Below, piece by piece: positions 1-7,900 of a stretch of DNA of 64,000 nucleotides. Under the pieces are notes generated by a model. That model had not been told where the DNA came from. It saw only the letters and a list, made by a program, of their open reading frames with translations, and did not search any database. The position numbers and the translations under genes were made by a program. How positions within the stretch are numbered: the first letter of the stretch is position 1; the number at the start of each line of letters is the position of its first letter. The stretch is taken from contig NW_025959428.1 in assembly GCF_023159225.1 (NCBI RefSeq), positions 1 through 64,000 of the forward strand. Reading direction: 5' to 3'. Source of the DNA: Perognathus longimembris pacificus (lineage: Eukaryota; Chordata; Mammalia; Rodentia; Heteromyidae).

Positions 1-42
1 AGGTACCCCTTGACAATGCGACACGGCTAGCAGCCTTCTTAC

Positions 43-156
43 CCTCTCAGACCCGGGAGGGCCCACTGCGTCTGAGGCAAACTCCACGCCGAAACTTCTA
101 GGCCGCAGCTCCGGATACACCCTCCATTCCAGGCGACGGCCGGCTTCGGGTCGCAT
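43..156 (-). other. Possible first-exon segment of a leftward gene
   Basis: On the minus strand an ATG at 156-154 opens a frame of exactly 38 codons. It reaches a good splice-donor match, GAGAGG|GTAAGA, at the 43/42 boundary and ends in phase 0. The segment directly follows the promoter-like block. I recognise no protein in it, and it could equally be 5' untranslated exon. A second minus-strand ATG slightly upstream (near 167), in a different frame, stops after about 20 codons. Seen: open frame and donor. Inferred: that this is a real exon. Confidence 0.2.
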
Positions 157-400
157 CTTCCTCCATCTCGACAGGGATCCCTGTGCTGCCGGAACCGGAA
201 AACAGGATGCTGTCATTCCCGCCCCCTCAAGGGGGTGGGGGATTGGCTTCGAGGAAATCCACCAATGGCGTTGAGAGTCGTTCAGCCTCCCCCCCTTATT
301 GAGGCGATGATAGGTGGAACGGATGGCCATCTTGGATTAGGGCAGTAACCACGCCTCCTTGAGCTTCACTCTCTAGGGCGCACGCGCGCTGTCAGGCTCT
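120..400 (-). promoter_or_regulatory. Candidate CpG-rich, TATA-less housekeeping-type promoter
   Basis: GC- and CpG-rich stretch with a cluster of classic proximal promoter motifs. Two adjacent ETS cores CCGGAA lie at 189-194 and 195-200, and an Sp1-type CCCGCCCCCTC at 218-228. An inverted CCAAT (ATTGG) is at 242-246 and a forward CCAAT at 262-266. A YY1 site (CCATCTTGG, reading CCAAGATGG on the minus strand) is at 327-335. No TATA box is visible. YY1 sites of this form usually sit just downstream of the start site in the sense orientation, which suggests leftward transcription with a start near 340-360. A plausible splice donor on the minus strand at 43/42 agrees. The gene itself would lie left of the window and is not identified. 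A bidirectional promoter is possible. Confidence 0.45.
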
Positions 401-429
401 TTCTAATCGATGGACTCGGATTACCCGGG

Positions 430-669
430 AACACTTTTTCTCTTTTTGTCGGTGGTGGGGCTTGAACTCTGGGCCTGGGCGCTGTCCCTGAGCTCTCCAG
501 CTCAACGCTAGCCCTCCAGCGACAGGGCCACAGCGCCGCTGCTGGTTTTTCAGTGGTTAATTAATTGGAGATCAGAATCTCAGGGCCTTTCCTGCCGGGG
601 CTGGGCTTTGAACCGTGATCCTCAGAGCTCAGCGTCCTGAGTTAGCTAGGGTTACACCGTGAGCCACGT
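430..669 (-). mobile_element. Composite ID-like/B1-like SINE, minus strand
   Basis: Reading the minus strand, the element starts with a B1/7SL-like arm (the inverted form of TAGCTAACTCAGGA...CTGAG). It continues through a linker with a TTAATTAA-type core (the ATTAACCACTGAAAAACCAG side) and an ID-like arm, and ends in an A-rich tail, seen as the T-rich run at about 433-445. The same architecture recurs at 1,920-2,156 in better condition. It is a typical short retrotransposon of this genome and not a gene. Boundaries are approximate because no target-site duplication is obvious. Confidence 0.75.
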
Positions 670-740
670 GAAACTCCTGTTCTTAATGGGTCACCTTGTG
701 TTTGGGGACCTGTTTGAATATTAATGGTAAGAACAAATCT

Positions 741-925
741 TTATTTTTTTGTGCTGGTCTTTGAAATCGGGGCACTGTCCCTGAGCATTTTTTTTTTTCG
801 TTTGTTTGTTTGTTTTTCAATGCTACCACTGCAGCCCAAGCTCCATTGCCAGCTTTTTGGTGGTTGACCAGAATGAGAGTCTCATACACTTTCCTGCCTC
901 TGCTGGCTTTAAGCTTCAGATCTAA
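741..925 (-). mobile_element. Diverged composite SINE, minus strand
   Basis: Weaker copy of the family at 430-669 and 1,920-2,156. It keeps the GCACTGTCCCTGAGC block and the TGGTGGTTGA/GAGTCTCA linker. It is interrupted at 790-815 by a T-run followed by GTTT repeats, and its B1-like end is eroded. Old insertion; ends approximate. Confidence 0.6.
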
Positions 926-972
926 TCATTAGGGCTGGATGCCCCGTACAAAAAAAAAGAAAAAAAATTATA

Positions 973-987
973 GTGTGTGTGTGTGTA
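973..987 (+). repeat. Short TG dinucleotide run
   Basis: GTGTGTGTGTGTG-type simple repeat just after an A-rich stretch (949-970) and just before the SINE that begins near 996. Confidence 0.8.
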
Positions 988-995
988 AAAACACA

Positions 996-1238
996 ATTAG
1001 CCAGGTGTCTGGAGCTCACACTGTAATCGTAGTTAATCAGGAGGCTGAGATCTGAGGACCGTGGCTCAAAAAACCAGCTGGAGCTGAAAAGTTCCCACCA
1101 GACTCTTATCCATCTAAACCATCCATCCAGAAAACCAGGAGCTGTGACCCAAAAGTGGTAGAGCGCTAGCCTTGAAAGGGGAAAAACTTGGACAGAGCCC
1201 ATATCCTGAGTTCAAGCTACGTGACTGGAAAAAAAAAT
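996..1238 (+). mobile_element. Composite B1-like/ID-like SINE, plus strand
   Basis: Plus-strand copy of the composite family. A 7SL/B1-like head (AGCCAGGTGTCTGGAGCTCA, then TCAGGAGGCTGAGATCTGAGG) leads through the linker (GACTCTTATC..., AAAACCAGGAGCTGTG) into the ID-like arm (AAGTGGTAGAGCGCTAGCC). It ends in an A-run at 1,229-1,237. Moderately diverged. Confidence 0.75.
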
Positions 1239-1282
1239 TCATGAGACAAAACATAGAGGTCAAAAAACAATTCTAGAATAAC

Positions 1283-1509
1283 ATTCTGGAGGGCTGGGGA
1301 TATGGCCTAGTATACATGAGGCCCTGGGTTCAATTCCCCAGCACCACATATACAGAAAATGGCCAGAAGGGGCGCTGTGGCTTAAGTGGCAGAATGTTAG
1401 CCTTGAGCAAAAAGAAGCCAGGGACAGTGCTCAGGCCCTGAGCCCAAGGCCCAGGACTGGCCAAAAAAAATTAAATAAATAAATAAATAAAAATAAAAAA
1501 ATTCTGGAG
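1283..1509 (+). mobile_element. Dimeric ID-like tRNA-derived SINE with target-site duplication
   Basis: The 9-bp sequence ATTCTGGAG occurs at 1,283-1,291 and again at 1,501-1,509 and flanks the element as a target-site duplication. The left arm starts GGCTGGGGATATGGCCTAGT and carries a pol III B box (GGTTCAATTCC). A second arm begins near GGCGCTGTGGCTTAAG and ends CCCAGGACTGGCC, followed by an A-rich TAAATAAATAAA tail. The duplication and intact ends make this a fairly recent insertion. I recall this family from geomyoid rodents. Confidence 0.9.
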
Positions 1510-1667
1510 GTGGAGAAAAAAAGATATCCAAGGTTCTCTCATCCAGCTCTGAAACGTGTCTTACCTATATAAAGATTTAAAATACTTACTCTGTATTTCC
1601 AGTCTCCTCACATTCCCCTCACAGTAACCTGGCACTTAACTTTCCCCTTCCTGAAACTATGCCTTAT

Positions 1668-1757
1668 TATGTGCCCTAGGCTGGCCTCTAACTCAAAAAA
1701 CTTCCTCAGTCACAGCAGTGCAGAATTAGAAGCATGAGTCACCATGCCCACACCTGA
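1668..1757 (-). mobile_element. B1-like SINE fragment, minus strand
   Basis: Reads TGTGCCCTAGGCTGGCCTCT... and ends GAGTCACCATGCCCACACC, the inverted B1/7SL body (GCCAGGCTGG ... CACCACGCCCGGC in the consensus). It is strongly diverged, so this is an old insertion. Confidence 0.6.
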
Positions 1758-1907
1758 ATGTAATTTATTATGGTTTTAAAACTTTATTGAAACATACAAA
1801 TTCCACATATCAATATATGCTATGTAATGTGATACTGAACACAAAAGTTTAAAGCAAGTTAAACTTATCAAGCACTTATCATCATGAAAAATTATCCACC
1901 ACATTTC

Positions 1908-2168
1908 ATCCAAAGTAACTTTGTTTGTTCATTATGTCTCATTGTGGGACTTGAACTCTGGGCCTGGGTGCTATCCCTGAGCTCTACTACTCAGGGCTAG
2001 TGCTCTATCACTTTAAGCCACAGTGCTACCTTCTGGTTTTCTGGTGGTTAAGTGGAGATAAGAGTCTCCCAGACTTTCTTGGGCTGGCTTTGAACTGCGA
2101 TCATCAGGTCACAGACTCCTGAGTAGCTAGGATTATAGGCCCACCAGCAACTGGCTATCCAAAGTAAC
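1908..2168 (-). mobile_element. Composite SINE with 12-bp target-site duplication, minus strand
   Basis: ATCCAAAGTAAC at 1,908-1,919 and 2,157-2,168 flanks the insertion. The inserted 237 bp runs on the minus strand from the B1-like head (AGCCAGTTGCTGGTGGGCC) through the TCTTATCTCCACTTAACC linker to the ID-like arm and a T/GT-rich tail (seen as TTTGTTTGTTC). This is the best-preserved composite SINE in the flank and defines the family's ends. Confidence 0.9.
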
Positions 2169-2542
2169 ATTGTGCACACTGTGAAAATGGCATCTTTCCT
2201 GTCAAAGTAGTTTCCTTCCTTTTGGCTAAATCTTGAAAGAATGGGTTTTCTAAAGGGTTCCTGTTTTGGCCAAATGCCTTGGCCCTTGCAAGTATTTTAA
2301 AATTAAATCCTGTTACTTAAGTCACATCCTTTTGCAGATTGTGAACCTCAGTTCAGCCATTGTGAGTAAGGGATAGGGCCAGGTGGGTTAGAGAGCACCC
2401 TGACTGCTTTGTGTACTTGCTTGCCAGATTTTTGGCTTTGGCCCACCCTTTTACATTACTAAATGTTGATCACCCAGTTTCTTTCTAGTTAGTGTGCTTA
2501 TTCCCATGTGAAAATGTAACATCCTGAGCTATCCCTAAAAAT

Positions 2543-2688
2543 AATTAGGGGGCTGGGGATATGGCCTAGTGGCAAGAGTGCTTGCCTCATATACATGAAG
2601 CCTTGGGTTCAATTCCCCAATACCACATATACAGAAAGTGGAGTCCAAGGCCCAGGACTGGCCTAAATAAATAGATAAAAACAATTAG
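2543..2688 (+). mobile_element. Internally deleted ID-like SINE with short duplication
   Basis: AATTAG at 2,543-2,548 and 2,683-2,688 flanks it. The left arm (GGCTGGGGATATGGCCTAGTG through GGTTCAATTCCCC and ACCACATATACAGAAA) is complete, including A and B boxes. Compared with the copy at 1,292-1,500, most of the second arm is missing: the sequence jumps from CAGAAAGTGG to the terminal GTCCAAGGCCCAGGACTGG. Confidence 0.85.
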
Positions 2689-2699
2689 TTTTGTTCAAT

Positions 2700-3020
2700 G
2701 CTATGGCTATTGAGAATAGAATTACACTAAATAGCAGAATATAAATGCTGTGTGTAGGGCCACAGTTATAGATAGGCGTAGAGGTTGAAGACCTCTACAT
2801 AGGTAGCAGCCCAAGGACTGAGGGCCCAATGCCTATAGTATAAGGACAGGCTCTGTGTCCTCAGCAACCTGCAGCAAGAGGGAGAATGCAAATGTAATGT
2901 TGCCAGTGATGGGACAGTGATAGGATTCATATCAGTAGAGGCTGGGGTGACAGAGGGGAGATGGGTCTCATTCGCTACACTCAGGTTTGCCACTACCAGA
3001 CATACAACAAGGGGAAGTCT
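2700..3020. other. Intergenic sequence, nothing recognised
   Basis: No gene, SINE or simple repeat recognised. Minus-strand frames of 60-100 codons exist across 2,766-3,184 (one has a hydrophobic stretch), but they overlap each other, match nothing I know and run into the array's decayed edge, so I do not call them. Very weak resemblance to the array unit may continue left of 3,020. Confidence 0.4.
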
Positions 3021-4408
3021 GATAAATGAAGCTTCTTCCTTACTTGACTGTAATAAACAGACACAAAAAAACACCATTCGCCTTCAAGATCTTCTTGAGC
3101 TAGAGTGGCTACCAGGACCAGGAAGGCTACAAAAAAAATGTAGGCCCACAGAATCCTGGAAAACCCACATACTGAGAGAATCAAATCAAAGGCAGGAAAT
3201 GGAACGGAGTTACATTGCTTATAACTGGTTATTTGGCCTCAGGAATCAGCTGCCAGCCTCATGGTGATTAGTGCTCGGGGACACCAAACATGACCCGACT
3301 GCTTGCTTGCATTCAGCTGGGGTGCACCGCGCCTACAGGCTAAGGAGCCGCTAAAGGAGAAGGCAATCACTACACCCCTCACTGAATCCAGGCGATTTGG
3401 TTTCCAGGTGCTAGTATCTGCCCGTCAGCCAGTCAGTCACTCAGTCTGTCTGTTCGTCCCATGAGAAAGTATGCTCCCTAGACGTGAGACTTGCATCCAT
3501 TTTCATTCGCCTTTGTGGATGTGTCCTCAGTACGAACCTGGCAGCTGGGAGGAGCTCAGCAAATGTCTGTTGAGTGGATGAATGGATTTCCCCATGGAGA
3601 GAGGGGCTGCCATCCTCTAGGCACATGAAATTGATGGCCGGATGACAAGGGTGACCCAGACGTATTCCAAGGGTGCTAGTTGTGCATGGGTCATCGGAGA
3701 AGGAGCCACAGAGAGCAGGACTTGCCACGCCATGGGAAACTTGGGGTAAGGGCCAGGGGAAATCTCTGGTAGTGACCCAGTGGACCAGTCTGTGGTGTGT
3801 GTGTGGGAAGGACAGGTGTACACGTGAAACAGATGGAAAGACACTCCCTACCTCATATTATAGTTTAGCATGTTAAGAGAGAGGGACAGTTTGACCTAGT
3901 CAAGCTGATTCCTGCAAGCAACCATCTGGTTGGGATCGTGGGGAATGAGAGGCTCAGGCTTGACTTGGGAAAATATGTCCGGGTACCCAGCAAGTTTCTG
4001 GCAGTGAAAGGATGAAGGGAGCTGAGCTCTGGAGGAAGAATGGTAGGTAGCCTGGGGCCTGACATGGTGGAAAGCATGGGAGCTGCTTCTGCCTAGACTC
4101 CTCAGCTATACCACAGGAGAAAAAAATGACAGTATGCACAGGGAGGACTCTTGGGGAGTGTGTGTGTGTGAGTGTGTACGTGAAAGAACACGCAAGAGCA
4201 CGAGAGCCCACTTCAGCTCATGTCCTTCCCACGGCCCCACTCTAGGTAGAGGCCTTGATCTCATGGTCTTCGGGGAGCCAGTGGCTGGCCAGGAGGAAGC
4301 AGCGCTCCTCGGTGAAGCCTGGGCCACTGGGTGAAATGGGCATTGGCTGTGCCGGGGTGGGGGCTGACAGCAAGAGAGGAAACAAGCATCTCCCGTGGAA
4401 AGGACCAG
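3020..4408 (+). repeat. Decayed, internally deleted edge copy of the unit
   Basis: Diverged match to unit positions equivalent to about 5,570-6,894 of unit 1. The match is clear from about 3,214 (CAGCTGCCAGCCTCATGGTGATT; GGGGTGCACCGCGCCTACAGG at about 3,320). It is weaker but traceable leftward through CCCACAGAATCCTGG (3,144) and CCATTCGCCT (about 3,074). Many CpGs of the consensus appear here as TG or CA. It retains about 70 bp near 3,950-4,030 that inner units lack. It stops at GGAAAGGACCAG (4,408), where inner units continue for another 3.3 kb including the CpG island. Confidence 0.9.
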
Positions 4409-4940
4409 TAATCAACGCCGGTAATCAATGAGGTGGATGAGGCAGGAGGATCATGAGTTCGAGACCAGCCTGGGCTACACCTTTTGACAACGCGCACCCT
4501 CACACCCCTTGCTTACCCTTTGCTCTCCTGGCTCCTCCTCTTACAACTCCCCCACTTCCTTCACCACAAACACAAATCACAACTCACAACACACACACAC
4601 ACAACACCGTGCCCGCTCACACTCTTTGCTTACCCTTTGCTCTCCTGGCTCCTCCTCTTACAACTCCCCTACTTCCTTCACCACAAACACAAATCACAAC
4701 TCACAACACACACACACACAGCATCGCAATCATTAACTCCCTCTCTTTCTCATTTGCTTCACATTACACTTTACCATCACCATTCATTACTCCAGGCAAA
4801 ACACAAGTCCACACCACCAGCCTGGGGACAATTACACACCATACTTTTCCTCTGCATTTGCATTCACACAACTCTGCTTACACTGCTCTTGCTCTGGCCT
4901 GCTGCTACTCTCAACTACGCCCCTACACACATTATGTCTC

Positions 4941-4973
<33 letters not shown>

Positions 4974-7900
4974 GTCTGTCTGCCTGCTGCCTGCCTGCCT
5001 GCCTTTGGATCCAGCTTGGACTTTGATAGTGCATTCTTCTCTTGGTAGGTTAGTTTTCCTTCAGGTCAAGGCAGCGACCCTCTGGTGCCCAGCCTGCCCG
5101 AGTCTGCCATGTGCCCTGGATTTGGGGTACTCCCTTGTCCACTCCAGATCCCATGGCGGCTGGTTGTCCTGGTTTCCCAATCGGCCAGTGGCCCCCCGCC
5201 TTGTTCAGAGCAGACACCAGGACTCCTGGGAAGGCCTGCGCCACCCTCTGGGGCAAACCTAGGCTCACCCCAAAGGCGTAACACACCGCTGCATTGGTGT
5301 GGCTCTTGGAAGTCGTCCGTCGGGGGGGCTGGCCAGCACTTGTGCCTTGGCTGCTGTGGACTCTGCAGGCATCCCGAGGGCTCGGCCCATCCGGGATGCC
5401 ACTTGGGCCTCGTTGGCCTTGGCACGCTTCAAACCTCGCCTCCCCTTACCACTGACGCCTAGCCCTGAATCCTCTCCCAATTTCCGGCCATCTTTCCTCA
5501 GCTCCCTTGCCTGCCACCCCCTGGCTCCCCCCACCTCCGGATCCCCATGGCCGGTGGGTGACCCTCTCACTTTCCCCACCTGGTCCTCAAGAGACAGACA
5601 GCATCACAGCCCATTCGCCTCCACGCCCTCCCTTAGCTGCCTTGGCTTCTAGGGTCAGGCGGCCCCCAGAATCCCGGCTGGCACAAAGAACTCTGGGACA
5701 TCCATGGGCTCAGGCCCTCAGATCACAGGCCAGAAATGCAAGTGGGGGGCTTTGCTTCCAACTGTTTGTCTCGCCTCATCGGAATCGGCTGCCAGCCTCT
5801 TGGTGATTGACTGGTGCTCAGGGACACGGAACGTAACCCGGCTGCTGGCATTCAGCTGGGGTGCACCGCGCCTACAGGCTAAGGAGCCGCCCAATCCAGG
5901 AGGAGGCACTCAGCACAGGTGCCACTGAATCCAAGGCGATTTGGTTTGAGGTGCTAGTATCTGCCCGTCTGCCTGTCTGCCTGTCTGTCTGTCTGTCTGT
6001 CAGTGTGTCCTTCCCATGAGAATGTATGCTCCCTACACGTGAGAGGGCATCAATTTTCATTCACTGTGGTGGATGTGTCCTCGGTACCTAGCAGGCCCCC
6101 GGGAGGAGCTCAGCAAATGTCTGTTGAGTGGATGAATGGCTTTCCCCGTGGAGAGAGGGGCTGCCATCCTCCAGGCACAAGAAGTCGGTGACCGGGCCAC
6201 AAGGGTCACACCGGGTGACAAGGGTGACACGGACCTCTTCCCAGGCTGCTAGGTGTGCCTGGGTCCTCGCACAAGGAGCCACACAGAGCAGGATTTGCCA
6301 CGTCCATGGGAACCTCGGGGTTAAGGCCCGGGCCAATCTCTGGTAGCGACCCGGTGGACTAGTTGGTGGCGTGTGTGTGAGCACACGCGCATGTGCTCGT
6401 GGCACCAATGGAATGACGCTCCCTCAAAGAAGTTATGGGTTCAGAGGGGGACAGCTACACCTAGTCTAGCTGACTCCTGCAAGCAACCATCACATTGGGC
6501 TTGTGGGAAGTGACAGTTCCCGGGGGCTCAGGACCCGTAGGTAGCCTGGGGTCGGACAGGTTGGAAAGCACGGGACCTTGTCCTGCCTAGTCTCCTCAGC
6601 TATTCCACAGGAGAAGGAATCAGGGTGTGCACAGGGAAGGCTTTTAGGGGTGTGTGTGTGTCTGTGGACACAGCAGGCCAGGGCCCGAGAGCCCACTTCA
6701 GCTCTTGTCCTTCCCACGGCCCCACTCTAGGTAGAGGCCCTTGATCTCATGGTCTTCGGGGAGCCAGTGGCTGGCCAGGAGGAAGCAGCGCTCCTCGGTG
6801 AAGCCTGGGCCACTGGGTGAAATGGGCATTGGCTGGGCCGGGGTGGGGGCTGACAGCAAGAGAGGAAACAAGCATCTCCCATGGAAAGGACCAGAGCAAA
6901 GAGACACAGAAAGGCACAGCCCTAGAGTGGAGACGGTGTGGGTGGGAGAGATATTTGCACGGCTACTGTCACACTGCGGCATTATTCCTCGGCCCTGCTC
7001 ACCCCACACGCGCCCACTGCCATCTCCTATTTCTTTCCATCTTCGTGGCATCGTTTTCCATCAACTTGGGGGAATTCTGTCCCATAGGCGGGGAATGAAA
7101 AGGCTCCGGTCTGTGTTTCTCGGCGTTGGGGAGGCTAGTGGAGGGCCGTGTGTACAGTGGGGTGAGTTTCAGGACAGCAGACACCCTGTCCAGCTTGGTG
7201 GGGCTCTGCTAATGGGAGAAAAGGCCCGAAGAGCCAACGAACCTCCTGAGGTTTCCCTAGGGAGGACTCTCTTCGACAGCGTGGGGCTTCAACGCCCACG
7301 GATGCCCGAAGGGCCTCACCAGTCGCCCTCACAGCACAGGAGCCTGAGATGTGAGCACTGTGGATGGAAGCCAGCAGCCCCAGAAGAAGAGATTCGGGAC
7401 GGAAAGGCTCCACGCTCCACTCAGTAGCAAAAGCCAGACTGGAGATACGGCTCACGTGGTAGAGCAGAGGGCCAGCAAGAGCTCCAGAGGCCCAAGTTGC
7501 GGTCCTGGCACAGGCACGGGGGACAGAAGAACACACAAGCAAAGCCCCAGCACGGCAAGGGCAGAGCCTCGCGTGCGTGCGCGCGCTTGGGATGTGCCCT
7601 GGTGCAGGCCCCTCAGCAGTCCCACACTGTAACATCAGAGAGCGGCTGGCTCGGTCCTGGGGCCCCAGGCCCGGCTTCCCTCTCCTGCGCCCCTCTCCTA
7701 GCAGCTCCTGTCCCCTGACTTCCCGGCCCTCAGGTCGGCTGCACCCTCCTGACAGGTTTGCGTGTGGCCGCTGCCCGAGTGTACCCTCCGATCTTTCCCT
7801 AGATCCGTGGAAGTGCTGGCGAGGAAGGATAGGTTCGCGAGTGGCTCTTCCCGTGCCCAGAACCTGCACGGATTCTGGGTGTGGGAAGAATCCTGTTGTC

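Noticed and set aside
1292..1370. tRNA gene at the ID-like SINE
   Set aside because: A and B boxes are present, but the sequence is a SINE arm with a second arm, an A-rich tail and target-site duplications.
2766..3184. Membrane-protein pseudogene on the minus strand (hydrophobic stretch near 3,090-3,180)
   Set aside because: Right part overlaps the diverged array homology, the frames overlap, and no family is recognisable.
2917..3267. 116-codon plus-strand frame
   Set aside because: It straddles the unidentified flank and the decayed array edge; chance open frame.
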